Counted from the stretch's first letter, positions 45,835 through 54,870 are shown. The stretch is 64,000 nt of DNA from a virus (IMGVR_UViG_3300043411_001639:92733-156732), one strand, 5' to 3'. Translations and numbers: made by a program. The notes: generated from the letters alone by a model not told the origin.

Positions 45835-47775
45835 ATGAATTTTTCACTTAGTCAACTAGCAGAATCAGTAGTCAGACGCGATATGAACGCTGACGCACAA
45901 AGACTTACTGCAAAATGGGAAAAAACAGCTTTGCTTGAAGGTCTTTCTGGTGTTAAACGTGTTAGAATAGCACAACTTCTAGAAAACCAAGCTAATGAAC
46001 TCGTAAGAGGACAATCAGCTCCACAAGTTCTACAAGAAGCAAATGCTATCTCAACAGGAGCAGCAGGTTTAACAAGTTCAGGACAACTAGCAGGGTTTAC
46101 AAACGTTGCGTTTCCTATTGTAAGAAAAGTATTTGCAGGTCTAGTTGCAAACGAACTAGTATCTGTACAAGCAATGAGTCTTCCAACAGGACTATTGTTC
46201 TATCTTGATTACACTTACGGTTCAAACGTGGGTGGTGATGCTGGAATCAACCTAAGTAGTGCTTCAACAAATGAAACATATTCTTCAGGTACATCCATTT
46301 ATAACCTTCCAACAGGAGCTTCTATTCGTGGAGGTTCTTCAGCAACAGGTGGACAGTTTGGTTTAGTTGGTCAAGGGTACTCAAAAGTACACAACCAAGC
46401 AACCAACGTTATTTGTTCAACAGACTCAATTGGTGCTTGGGTTTCTGGTTCAACTTGGACAGCAGCATCAACAGTAGGATCAACAGCAGACTTCGTAGGT
46501 TATAATGGTAGATTCGTTGGTTATAATCCAACAGTTCTTCAAGATCTAGAAGCCAACGTTCTTGACTATTGTTTCATGCACGTAAGCGCAGCACAGTTTA
46601 CAAGCAAGATCACTGGTGCAGATATTAACGGTGCGGTTGAACAAATCGCAGTAACAGGCTTTGGTGTTACCGCTCCTGGTGGTGCAACAAGCTGGGGTAC
46701 AAACTATCAATCAGGTACAGGAGTTATGAACCTTCGCGGTGAAAACAAACGTGGTACTTGGAACCCAATCACTGGTATCTTTACTCCAGATAGTATTAAT
46801 GGAACACACATTCAATTTGTAGTTGCTCTAAGTAACACAGGTGCAGCACCAACAGTAGGTAACGCTACAACAAATGCTGTAACAGCTTCTGCCGCTCTAG
46901 CTGATGCTCTAAGCGTTGACAGTTCAACAGGATCAACTCTAGTAGTTCCTTCTTTTGAAACCAACTTCGCAGTTGATGCTTCACCAAGAATCCCAGAAAT
47001 TGACATCAAGATTGAATCTGTAAACGTCATGACAACTTCACGTAAGATGAGAGCTCGTTGGTCACCAGAAATGGCCCAAGACATCACAGCTTACTTTGCC
47101 ATTGACATTGAAGAAGAACTAACAAACCTCTTGTCACAACTAATAACACTAGAAATTGACAGAGAAATTCTAAACGATCTTCTAATGCAAGCAAACGCTG
47201 CTAATCTTTACTGGAGTCGTTCTCCTGGTAAAGTAGTTAACAAGTACACAGGTACAGAAGCAACAAGAGCAACATCACTAAGTCCTGCACCTTCATTCAT
47301 GGGAGATGTTCAATCTTGGTATCAAGTTCTAGTTGAAACAATCGTAGAAGTAGCAAATACAATCTACAAGAAAACACTCAGAGGTTCAGGCAACTTCATT
47401 GTTACTTCAACTGAAGTTTGTACAATCTTTGAATCAATGAACGGTTATAACAGTAACTTTAAAATTGATGCACAAGGTCAAGTTAAAGACGGTGTTTCGC
47501 TAGGAGCAGAAGCGGCTGGTACACTACAAAGCAGATTCGTAGTATATAAAGATCCTTACTTCCCTCAGAACAAAATCTTAGTAGGATACAAAGGCAATAC
47601 ATTCCTTGAAACTGGTTATATATATGCCCCCTACATTCCTCTAATTCTTACACCAGTGATCTATGCCCAAGAGGACTTTACCCCAAGAAAAGGGATAATG
47701 ACAAGATATGGGAAAAAGATGATCCGTTCCGACTTCTACGGAACAGTTACAGTTCTAGATATGCAATATATCTGA
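45835..47775 (+). CDS. Major capsid protein, T4 gp23-like
   Basis: The 646-residue protein contains the HK97-fold capsid landmarks of the gp23 family: F-P-I-V-R-K-V-F-A-G-L-V-A-N-E-L-V-S-V-Q, and a C-terminal block K-G-I-M-T-R-Y-G-K-K-M. It is longer than T4 gp23 (521). The N-terminus (F-S-L-S-Q-L-A-E-S-V-V...) is a delta domain; V-L-Q-E|A at 65-69 fits the T4 cleavage site, which lies at E65|A66. A strong ribosome site, AAAAGGA (45821-45827), suits high expression. A strong terminator follows. Confidence 0.93.
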   Translation: MNFSLSQLAESVVRRDMNADAQRLTAKWEKTALLEGLSGVKRVRIAQLLENQANELVRGQSAPQVLQEANAISTGAAGLTSSGQLAGFTNVAFPIVRKVFAGLVANELVSVQAMSLPTGLLFYLDYTYGSNVGGDAGINLSSASTNETYSSGTSIYNLPTGASIRGGSSATGGQFGLVGQGYSKVHNQATNVICSTDSIGAWVSGSTWTAASTVGSTADFVGYNGRFVGYNPTVLQDLEANVLDYCFMHVSAAQFTSKITGADINGAVEQIAVTGFGVTAPGGATSWGTNYQSGTGVMNLRGENKRGTWNPITGIFTPDSINGTHIQFVVALSNTGAAPTVGNATTNAVTASAALADALSVDSSTGSTLVVPSFETNFAVDASPRIPEIDIKIESVNVMTTSRKMRARWSPEMAQDITAYFAIDIEEELTNLLSQLITLEIDREILNDLLMQANAANLYWSRSPGKVVNKYTGTEATRATSLSPAPSFMGDVQSWYQVLVETIVEVANTIYKKTLRGSGNFIVTSTEVCTIFESMNGYNSNFKIDAQGQVKDGVSLGAEAAGTLQSRFVVYKDPYFPQNKILVGYKGNTFLETGYIYAPYIPLILTPVIYAQEDFTPRKGIMTRYGKKMIRSDFYGTVTVLDMQYI

Positions 47776-47807
47776 AAGATTTAGCTTAGTTTACCGATAG
47801 TTTGAGA

Positions 47808-47844
47808 GGGCAGGTTCCGAAAGGTTCCTGCCCTTTCTTTTTGT
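47808..47844 (+). terminator. Rho-independent terminator after the major capsid gene
   Basis: GGGCAGG (47808-47814) pairs with CCTGCCC (47827-47833); inside, a TT/TT mismatch and CC/GG close a GAAA tetraloop (47819-47822). A T-rich run follows. It ends the head-gene transcript at 47.8 kb. Confidence 0.9.
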
Positions 47845-47852
47845 CTGGAAGT

Positions 47853-47880
47853 TTGCAAAGGTGCAGAATCATGCTATACT
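47853..47880 (+). promoter_or_regulatory. Sigma70-like promoter for the homing endonuclease
   Basis: TTGCAA (47853-47858), 16-base spacer, TATACT (47875-47880), then six bases to the ATG at 47887. It lies in the 111-base gap after the capsid terminator. Transcription would start at about the ATG, so the mRNA would be essentially leaderless. Confidence 0.55.
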
Positions 47881-47886
47881 AAGTTC

Positions 47887-49641
47887 ATGGCAACAATAAC
47901 AGGTATTTATAAAATTACAAACAAAGTTAATGGTAAGTTTTATGTTGGTAGTTCAACTAACATAACAAAGAGATGGTGGACACATAAAACAGAATTAAAG
48001 AGTGGTAAACATTGTAATATTCACTTACAAAGTTCTTGGAATTTACATGGAGAAACAAGTTTTGAATTTAGTATAGTTGAACAGTTAAGTGAAGATGTTT
48101 CTGATGAAGAGTTGAAGGAAAAGGAACAGATTTATTTAGATGAATGTTGGGACAATGGAGTTAACTGTTATAACATGTCAAAGATAGCTGACAGACCTTG
48201 CCCCGTTGAACTTCCAGTATTACAGATTGATAAGGTTACAGGTGTGGTTGTTAAACAATGGGACAGTGCTACTGAGGTTGAGAAACAGTTAGGTTGGGCA
48301 AGAAACAACATAGGTAACTGTTGTAGAGGTATACTAGGAACTTTTAAAGGATTTAGGTGGCAGTATGTTGACAACACAAAGAGCAACTATACCCAGAAGG
48401 AAACCTTACAACATGGAGGACACAATAAGAGAAAGGTTGTTAGGGTTAATTCTACGACTGGAGTTGTTGAGGAAGAGTATGGTAGTTTACAAGAAGCTGC
48501 TGATAAAAACAACTTAAAAAGTTATTTAAACGTATTAATGGTTTGCAAAGGGACAAGACAACATACTCATGGACTTGTTTTTAGATACGCAGAGGATAAC
48601 AACAGTAGTATTGTTAACAACAATGGCATTAGTTGTTTAGTGTGTGGGCTTACAGGTTTTAGTGGATTAAAACCTCTTGCTACTCATATTCAGTTGTCTC
48701 ATAAGCCATTAACCTCCCAAGAATATACAGTAAGATATCTAATGGGCTTAACAGCACCTCCTAGTTGTTTAATGTGTAGTAACATACCAAGATATGTTAG
48801 TTTTAGTTTTAAACAATACTGTAAGGAACATGCTAGTATAGCAGAAAGTGTTGGCGGTAAATTTAACAAGGGAAGAACAAGGAAGACAACCACAGCCTCT
48901 ACACTGCCCGAGAATATTCTGGTTGAAGGAATACGTGTTGGGATATATCAACTGACTAACAAGAGTTATAGTAAAGACTGGTGGCTTGAACAGAAGAAAC
49001 AAGATCCAGATTTACTACTGTTTTATTCTGATGACTGGGATAACAAGAGAGAGTTAGTTCAGTCAATGATTGACAGTAGGTTAGGTAAATCAGTTAATAC
49101 CTATGATGCTAGAAAACTCCTGGTCGTTGAAGATCCAGAGTTAACAAAACAGTTCTTAGAACTTAATCACATATCAGGGGTTTGTAGATCTGTTAAATCT
49201 TTTGGTCTAGTGGATAAAACTAGTGGTGAACTTGTTTGTTTGTTAACTCTTAGAAAACCACTACACAAACAAGAACCAAGTGTTGTTGAGATAGCAAGGT
49301 TTTGTTCAAAACAACAGTCAAATGTTAGAGGTGGTTTTAGTAGGTTGTTGTCTGCTTCTGTTAGGTGGAGTGCTAGTAACAACTATACTAAGATGATCTC
49401 TTACTGTGATCTTAACACTGGAACAGGGAGAGTATATGAGGCTACAGGATTTAAACTTCTAAAGGAAAACACAGGAGTAAATTACTGGTACACAGATGGA
49501 CAAGTAAGATACAACAGGTTTAAGTTTAGAGCTCAACCAGGAAAAACTGAAAAGGAAGTAGCAGAAGAGAATGGTGTTCATAAGGTTTATGGTTGTGGTA
49601 ACTCGCTCTATGAACTAGATCTATCAGATAAAACTAACTAA
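47887..49641 (+). CDS. Composite GIY-YIG homing endonuclease
   Basis: The 584-residue protein begins with a GIY-YIG nuclease (G-I-Y-K-I-T-N...K-F-Y-V-G-S-S-T, then R and the catalytic E in a later helix). Two NUMOD1-like DNA-binding repeats follow (about 110-165 and 182-240; each starts V-x-x-x-x-x-x-T-G-V-V). Next is a Cys/His segment (C-L-V-C-G...H-I-Q-L-S-H, about 250-280) and a C-terminal domain (about 345-584) with I-S-Y-C-D-L-N-T-G-T-G-R-V-Y-E-A-T-G-F and W-Y-T-D-G, a pattern seen in phage Hef-like homing proteins and GNAT/Mom-like folds. It sits right after the capsid gene, with its own promoter. The 3' end overlaps a convergent gene by 18 bases. Confidence 0.85.
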   Translation: MATITGIYKITNKVNGKFYVGSSTNITKRWWTHKTELKSGKHCNIHLQSSWNLHGETSFEFSIVEQLSEDVSDEELKEKEQIYLDECWDNGVNCYNMSKIADRPCPVELPVLQIDKVTGVVVKQWDSATEVEKQLGWARNNIGNCCRGILGTFKGFRWQYVDNTKSNYTQKETLQHGGHNKRKVVRVNSTTGVVEEEYGSLQEAADKNNLKSYLNVLMVCKGTRQHTHGLVFRYAEDNNSSIVNNNGISCLVCGLTGFSGLKPLATHIQLSHKPLTSQEYTVRYLMGLTAPPSCLMCSNIPRYVSFSFKQYCKEHASIAESVGGKFNKGRTRKTTTASTLPENILVEGIRVGIYQLTNKSYSKDWWLEQKKQDPDLLLFYSDDWDNKRELVQSMIDSRLGKSVNTYDARKLLVVEDPELTKQFLELNHISGVCRSVKSFGLVDKTSGELVCLLTLRKPLHKQEPSVVEIARFCSKQQSNVRGGFSRLLSASVRWSASNNYTKMISYCDLNTGTGRVYEATGFKLLKENTGVNYWYTDGQVRYNRFKFRAQPGKTEKEVAEENGVHKVYGCGNSLYELDLSDKTN

Positions 49642-50337
49642 CAAACTATTAGTAGGTTTTCCAGAAGATTTAACATAGTTCTTCAACTCAGACTTCTTAA
49701 GTTTAAAGAATGTGTTGATATCACCATTATCTCTTAAGATCAACAGTCCTTCAGTTTTATAGTCATAAACATAAACTTTGAATAAACCTATTTGATCTAT
49801 TTTAAATTCAATGGTTGAAGGTAGGTTGTTTCTTAGTTGATCTTCTGTAAAACTATCAATGTTTTGTTTGGAAGATATTGCTGTGTTAATCAAGGCATTA
49901 TAACCGTCTGTAAAGGCTTGGTTTATTCCAGCACAGTATTCCTCAAGTTTATTTAATGCGCCGGTTGTAGCTACCTTGTCGTTGACAGCATCAAGTGTTA
50001 CGAGTAAAGTATTGGTATTTTTTATTGCTTCAGGTATTAAGTTGTTGTCTAGTTGTTCTCCTGATTTATTCCTTAATACTAGATTTCTTGTATTGGCTAG
50101 TAAGAATCTTTTTAGTTTGTTTAGTAAAGATTTAACACTAGCAGGTTTGAATTCTTTTAAGTGTTTCAGAGCGTGACTAGTATCATTGTGGGTTGCGCCT
50201 TGAACTTTATATTGATCTTTAGGATCAAACAATATTATATAATCAGATGGGAACAACCAGTCTTGATCTTTTCCTTTGTTGAAAGGTATTTTAGTTTTAA
50301 CATCTTCAAATATAAGATTGTATAACACGACTAACAT
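49624..50337 (-). CDS. Putative internal head protein, 237 aa
   Basis: The N-terminus M-L-V-V-L-Y-N-L-I-F-E-D is short, hydrophobic and ends in I-F-E, like T4 capsid-targeting peptides. The body is alpha/beta with H-N-D-T-S-H-A-L-K-H-L-K-E-F near the start and a Leu/Asn-rich middle. On the minus strand a CATAAATA box (one mismatch from the T4 late element) lies about 15 bases upstream of the ATG. Isolated on the minus strand between the endonuclease and neck genes. No domain is recognised. Confidence 0.5.
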   Translation of the reverse strand: MLVVLYNLIFEDVKTKIPFNKGKDQDWLFPSDYIILFDPKDQYKVQGATHNDTSHALKHLKEFKPASVKSLLNKLKRFLLANTRNLVLRNKSGEQLDNNLIPEAIKNTNTLLVTLDAVNDKVATTGALNKLEEYCAGINQAFTDGYNALINTAISSKQNIDSFTEDQLRNNLPSTIEFKIDQIGLFKVYVYDYKTEGLLILRDNGDINTFFKLKKSELKNYVKSSGKPTNSLLVSFI

Positions 50338-50367
50338 AGATAGTTTCTTTCTATTTATGAGTTAGCT

Positions 50368-51669
50368 ATGTCAACCTTTATTACAACTCTAAGACCTACA
50401 CCTTTTGGTTTCTATGACAGTGATCCTATATTCCAATGGGATGCTGAGAGAATGGTAACATTTGTTATGAGAGCTTTAGGTGAAGATATCTTGTCTGTTG
50501 AACTAACAAATAAAGTAATCTGGATGTGGTTTGAAAATGCCACAAGAGAGTTCCAGGGTTTTATTATTGAATATCAGGCGAAAAGTAACCTTGCTAGTAT
50601 TCTTGGTATGCCTTCTGGTTCATTGAACCTTAACAATCCGTTTGATCCTAACAACATCAACTTAACAAACATGTATGTTCATCAGAACCTTGAGTTTGTT
50701 AACAGTCTTGCAGATGCTTATAGTGAGATCATAGGTCTTGGTGGAAAACAAGAAACTTATTCAGGATCAATAACTCTTGAACTTGGAAGACAAGACTATA
50801 ACCTAAACACTGAACTAAAGAATGATAGTGGTGATGCTCTGTATGGATTACAGCCTTCTGGTTCTGTTGATAAAATGACAATCCACGAAATATTCCATGT
50901 ATCACCTATGAACTATATGTTTAGTGGAGGTAGCATGAGTCCTGGTATGTTATCAAACAATCTATCAAGTTTTGCAGGTCAGATAGGTGGAGGAAGTATG
51001 GCTTTCTTTCAAGTCCTTCCAGTGTTTGATGATTTACTCAAGTGGGGACATCTTAAAATGTCTGATAAGGTTAGAAGATCCCACTACACTTATAAAGTAT
51101 CAGGTAAGATGTTAAGAATATTCCCTGTTCCTACAAACATAGTTGAAGGAGTGAATAATAAACTCTGGATCAGAGTAGGTTACAGACAAACAGCACTTCC
51201 TGGTTTAGAGAACAGTCTTGTAGTATCAGGTACAAGAAACTTAACTAATACTCCAGCCGGTACTCAGGTTTTGTTTGGTGCTAACAACCCAGCTAACATT
51301 CCCTATGGACTAATAACTTATAAGACATTAAATCAATGGGCAAGAAACTGGATAGCTCAATATACTCTGGCTTGTTGTATGGAGTATGTTGGTAACATCA
51401 GATCAAAGATTAAATCTATTCCCGCTGGAGATAAAGAGATCAGTCTGAATGGTGATGATCTAGTATCCAGAGGTAGAGAAGATAAAGAAAAACTCCTAAC
51501 AGGTTTAAAAGAAAAACTTGAAAGTCTTACCTATGACAAACTCATGGAACAAGAAGCTACAAGAGCAGAGAACATGATCAAACAACTTAACTACATCCCT
51601 CTTCCGGCTCATGCAGTTATTCGTGTCCGCGTAAAGAGAAGAAATAAAACAAAAATCAAACTTGTTTAA
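50368..51669 (+). CDS. Neck protein, probable T4 gp13-like
   Basis: The 433-residue protein begins F-Q-W-D-A-E-R-M-V-T-F-V-M-R-A-L-G-E-D and includes N-K-V-I-W-M-W-F-E-N-A-T-R-E-F, and its C-terminal half has Y-K-T-L-N-Q-W-A-R-N-W-I-A-Q-Y-T-L-A. Order (capsid, this gene, further neck-like genes, sheath, tube) matches T4 genes 13-14-15-18-19. gp13 forms the collar between head and tail with gp14. The assignment is by position and overall pattern, not by a diagnostic motif. Confidence 0.55.
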   Translation: MSTFITTLRPTPFGFYDSDPIFQWDAERMVTFVMRALGEDILSVELTNKVIWMWFENATREFQGFIIEYQAKSNLASILGMPSGSLNLNNPFDPNNINLTNMYVHQNLEFVNSLADAYSEIIGLGGKQETYSGSITLELGRQDYNLNTELKNDSGDALYGLQPSGSVDKMTIHEIFHVSPMNYMFSGGSMSPGMLSNNLSSFAGQIGGGSMAFFQVLPVFDDLLKWGHLKMSDKVRRSHYTYKVSGKMLRIFPVPTNIVEGVNNKLWIRVGYRQTALPGLENSLVVSGTRNLTNTPAGTQVLFGANNPANIPYGLITYKTLNQWARNWIAQYTLACCMEYVGNIRSKIKSIPAGDKEISLNGDDLVSRGREDKEKLLTGLKEKLESLTYDKLMEQEATRAENMIKQLNYIPLPAHAVIRVRVKRRNKTKIKLV

Positions 51670-51688
51670 TTCCATACTTATCAACACT

Positions 51689-52327
51689 GTGAATTCCTTT
51701 GATTTTCTACTTGAAACTTTGTCTTATGAAGAACTTAAAAAAGCTATCAAGCAACACATTCTTGACAACAAAGATACAGAACTTGAAAGACATAAAGATT
51801 CAATATTAAAACTAATTGATCAAGGAAAGTATAAAAAACTACTTCATGTTAAAAACACAAAGTATGTTTACAGAATCATTGATTTTAAAGACATTAAATT
51901 TTTAGAAACCATAACAAACACCAGACAACTATCCAAAGAACCTGGAGTAGTACACAAACTTCCCAAGGGAATACTAAAACCCAAGAAAGATATTTCCAGT
52001 TGGACTTCTAATCCCAGATCATTAATCTACAGCGGGTTTCTTTCTGTTTTATCTTCTTCAAAAACAAACCTAGTGTTGTTCAGAGCAAAAGTAAACAATA
52101 AAAACAACACGTTGTTTGGTAATCCAGATGACATGGCTAAAGAAGTTAAAACAGATAATGGTTATTTCTATGAGAAAGAAGTAATAGGAATGGGAGATAT
52201 AGTTTATGACAAGGCTGTATACCAAATTCAACAAGAAGGTTTAGGACTTGAAGCTCTGGCACTTAACCTGATTAACACACTAGAAGATTTTAAGAAGATA
52301 AAGTACGAAGGGGATTATTATGCCTAG
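51689..52327 (+). CDS. Putative ADP-ribosyltransferase with head-targeting peptide
   Basis: I place the start at GTG 51689 (a TTG at 51662 is also open). The product then begins M-N-S-F-D-F-L-L-E, which ends in L-L-E like the Alt targeting peptide of T4. The body shows a mono-ADP-ribosyltransferase triad: Y-V-Y-R (R62), S-S-W-T-S (about 103-107, the S-x-S-like strand) and F-Y-E-K-E-V-I-G (E162/E164, E-x-E). These would use NAD to modify host proteins; T4 Alt enters with the DNA and modifies RNA polymerase. It lies inside the neck operon, overlapping the next gene by eight bases. Confidence in the fold is moderate. Confidence 0.55.
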   Translation: MNSFDFLLETLSYEELKKAIKQHILDNKDTELERHKDSILKLIDQGKYKKLLHVKNTKYVYRIIDFKDIKFLETITNTRQLSKEPGVVHKLPKGILKPKKDISSWTSNPRSLIYSGFLSVLSSSKTNLVLFRAKVNNKNNTLFGNPDDMAKEVKTDNGYFYEKEVIGMGDIVYDKAVYQIQQEGLGLEALALNLINTLEDFKKIKYEGDYYA

Positions 52328-52985
52328 ATTGTTTGTTACTTCAAAAGAGATTGAGTACATGAATGATGTAATCAAAGAAGTTATTAAAGATGTTGTAGGA
52401 CAGAAAATATACTATTATGCTATATCAAAGGCTGGTACTACTGTTAATAAAATCTATAATGAATCAGATAAAAAAGTGTTTGAACCACCACTAGCTCTTG
52501 ATGTTCTAATAGGACAACCACAGTGGGAAGGTAAGTTTAATAAATTTGGCTATCAACAAGGAGCTACTGTTGAAATAGTCGTACAAGCCAGAGATCTGAT
52601 AGATAAAAGAATACAGATATTCCAAGGGGATTATTTTGTCTATGGTGATGCGGCGTTTGAAATTGTTTCTTATCTAAACATGAACAATATATTTGGGCAA
52701 GAAGAATATGAAAGTGCGTATAAGATCATAGGCAAACTAGCACTTCCAGGTGAGTTTGACTCAACAAGTTTGTTTAATCCAACGAAAGAATCTATTGACA
52801 ACTCTGGTATTGAACAGAAGTTTGAACAACAAAGAGGGATTGAGACTGATTCTAAAGGCAGACCAACTGGAGATATAAGACAAGTACAAGAGAGACTTAA
52901 GCAAGAGAATGACTTACCTCCAGTAGCAATGAATGAAGGTCCAAGAAAAGTAATTAAAACAAAGGGATTCTTCTATGATGAATAA
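52320..52985 (+). CDS. Neck protein, possible T4 gp14-like
   Basis: The 221-residue protein starts R-L-F-V-T-S-K-E-I-E and has I-Y-Y-Y-A-I-S-K-A-G-T-T-V-N-K-I-Y-N-E, then F-G-Y-Q-Q-G-A-T-V-E-I-V-V. It lies between the probable gp13 and a tail completion-like gene, as in T4. The C-terminal third is charged and probably flexible. The assignment rests mainly on gene order; the sequence pattern is only suggestive. Confidence 0.5.
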   Translation: MPRLFVTSKEIEYMNDVIKEVIKDVVGQKIYYYAISKAGTTVNKIYNESDKKVFEPPLALDVLIGQPQWEGKFNKFGYQQGATVEIVVQARDLIDKRIQIFQGDYFVYGDAAFEIVSYLNMNNIFGQEEYESAYKIIGKLALPGEFDSTSLFNPTKESIDNSGIEQKFEQQRGIETDSKGRPTGDIRQVQERLKQENDLPPVAMNEGPRKVIKTKGFFYDE

Positions 52986-53700
52986 ATATGATGGTTCTTG
53001 GTCAACCTATGAGTTTGTGTTTGAGGAAGAAACCCCTGAATTAACTGACTATCAAGATTCAGTTAATAGATCCAACTATATCATACAAGAGATAGAGGGT
53101 TTAAGGAAACAATACAAGCAGGCTTATGCGGGCTTTGGAATAATAGAACAACTAATACGGGAGTTACCTCAGATAGAATATTTACTGTCAAACAAAGAGG
53201 AGCTAGAGGGTATTAAAGGTAATGCTTACCAAGCTGCTAGTTTATTAGCTGAGAGTCAGCTTACCATACAAGGTATCTACGGATTCATAGCTGTACTACT
53301 AAACAAAAACGTGATAAATAGACTAGAAAACTATAAAACAATATCTGAAATGTTAAAGATGAAAGAATTGGTACAGGCATTTGATACAAGTATCAAGGTT
53401 ATGAACCAGTTAGTTTCTGGACAAGTACCTTTGAGACTTAGCAGTGCAGAAGTATCCTATAGTTTATACAAGAAACTGTGGGATCTAGGATTTAATAGTT
53501 CCAAGGTATTGTTATCTCCAGAAGAGTACAAAGATTCTCCTGCAAAAACTCTGGTTGAAGGATTTACTTATAAACTTCTAATAGCTTATTATAGTTTCTT
53601 GGGTATTCATAATAGTTTAGCGGTGTTAACAACACAACTAAACAAGGCACATGATGTTCCAGAACTAAACAGGTGGTTAAAAACTCATACACCTAGTTAA
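52975..53700 (+). CDS. Hypothetical helical protein, 241 aa
   Basis: The start is one of two in-frame ATGs (52975, 52978) within the previous stop region. It is largely helical, with Q-A-A-S-L-L-A-E-S-Q-L-T-I and a hydrophobic segment G-I-Y-G-F-I-A-V-L-L-N. T4 has no equivalent at this position. Co-transcription with neck genes suggests a virion or assembly role. Confidence 0.55.
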   Translation: MMNKYDGSWSTYEFVFEEETPELTDYQDSVNRSNYIIQEIEGLRKQYKQAYAGFGIIEQLIRELPQIEYLLSNKEELEGIKGNAYQAASLLAESQLTIQGIYGFIAVLLNKNVINRLENYKTISEMLKMKELVQAFDTSIKVMNQLVSGQVPLRLSSAEVSYSLYKKLWDLGFNSSKVLLSPEEYKDSPAKTLVEGFTYKLLIAYYSFLGIHNSLAVLTTQLNKAHDVPELNRWLKTHTPS

Positions 53701-53706
53701 TCTTAT

Positions 53707-54870
53707 ATGGTTACTAGACAAACAATCTCAAGGGATTATCAGAACAGTTTAGTTTCTTATCTTCCTACAGGTTATGAATCTAAACTAGACAGTCCTGATG
53801 ATTTCTTTGTTCCTTCTTGTGGTTTTTCTGATGTGGATGAGTCTGTCTATAATTTGTTTAACAAAGAGATAGGATTTTCATCAACTGAATTCTCAAACAA
53901 AACAGTTCTAACAAGATATCCAAAGCCAACAGTGAACTTTGCATCAGGTGAAAGGTTCGCTATTATTAAAAAAGCTCTGACAAGAGATAACAATGAAGCA
54001 CCTATTCTCCCAATAATTTCAATCACCAAAAAAAACGTAACTCAATCCTCTGAAGATATATCAAACAGAGGAATAAACCAGATGACAGGAAATCTTGTCT
54101 GGAAGAGAAGACTTGCACCAGAAGATAAAATCTATCAGAACCTCCTAAACAAAATCCAACTCCAGAACAACAACTCAGTTTTAACAGGTTCCGTTTCTGG
54201 AGAACTAAAAGATACTGTTAATATAAAACAAGGAATGTTATTAGACGACAGTCTTAGTGGTTTTAACAACTTGTTTGAAGAAATTACTATTCCATCTCCA
54301 CAGTTTTATACAGTCAACTATGAGATAACTTTCTGGACTACCCATACAATTCACATGAATTATATGTTAGAAACTTTTATCAGAAGTTATCTGCCTCAAG
54401 TAAGAGGATTTGTGGTTGGGTGTGATAAGGGATATAACTTCATAGCTGAAACTGATGAAGAGTTTAACAATGAAGATAACATTGAGGAACTAGACGAAGA
54501 AAAAAAACTTATTAGATATACTTTTAGTCTTAATGTAAAAGCTTTTCTTCTATTTGGTTCTGACATTAACAATGAAGATGTTCTGGTTAAAAGAAAGATA
54601 TTAACTCCAATAGTAAACTTTGAAGTGTTAGATGATTCTGAATCAGGTGGTACAACTAAAATTGAAACCAAAACTAATCCTTACACACTTACAGAACCAA
54701 CAACAGAAGAACAACAAACCAAAACAACCAAACAACACCTCTATCAAGAAAAGATAATCAATGGTCAATACAGGAAGATTTTTATCACAGATCAGAATAA
54801 AAGAAAAGGTGAGACTGTTTATTCAGCAGAAAACTTAACAAGTTTAATAAGGTTTCTGAATCCTGACTAA
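53707..54870 (+). CDS. Tail completion/sheath terminator, probable T4 gp15-like
   Basis: The 387-residue protein contains P-I-I-S-I-T-K-K-N-V, W-K-R-R-L-A-P, and Y-T-V-N-Y-E-I-T-F-W-T-T-H-T-I-H-M-N, followed by a V-V-G-C-D-K-G-Y-N-F strand. It is the gene just before the first sheath, where T4 gene 15 (sheath terminator, stabiliser) is found apart from terminase. The C-terminal third is Thr/Gln-rich and likely disordered. The call is by position and this pattern. Confidence 0.55.
   Translation: MVTRQTISRDYQNSLVSYLPTGYESKLDSPDDFFVPSCGFSDVDESVYNLFNKEIGFSSTEFSNKTVLTRYPKPTVNFASGERFAIIKKALTRDNNEAPILPIISITKKNVTQSSEDISNRGINQMTGNLVWKRRLAPEDKIYQNLLNKIQLQNNNSVLTGSVSGELKDTVNIKQGMLLDDSLSGFNNLFEEITIPSPQFYTVNYEITFWTTHTIHMNYMLETFIRSYLPQVRGFVVGCDKGYNFIAETDEEFNNEDNIEELDEEKKLIRYTFSLNVKAFLLFGSDINNEDVLVKRKILTPIVNFEVLDDSESGGTTKIETKTNPYTLTEPTTEEQQTKTTKQHLYQEKIINGQYRKIFITDQNKRKGETVYSAENLTSLIRFLNPD

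Noticed and set aside
47776-47886. tRNA or other RNA gene in the longest intergenic gap
   Set aside because: The gap is accounted for by the terminator and a promoter; no cloverleaf could be folded by eye.
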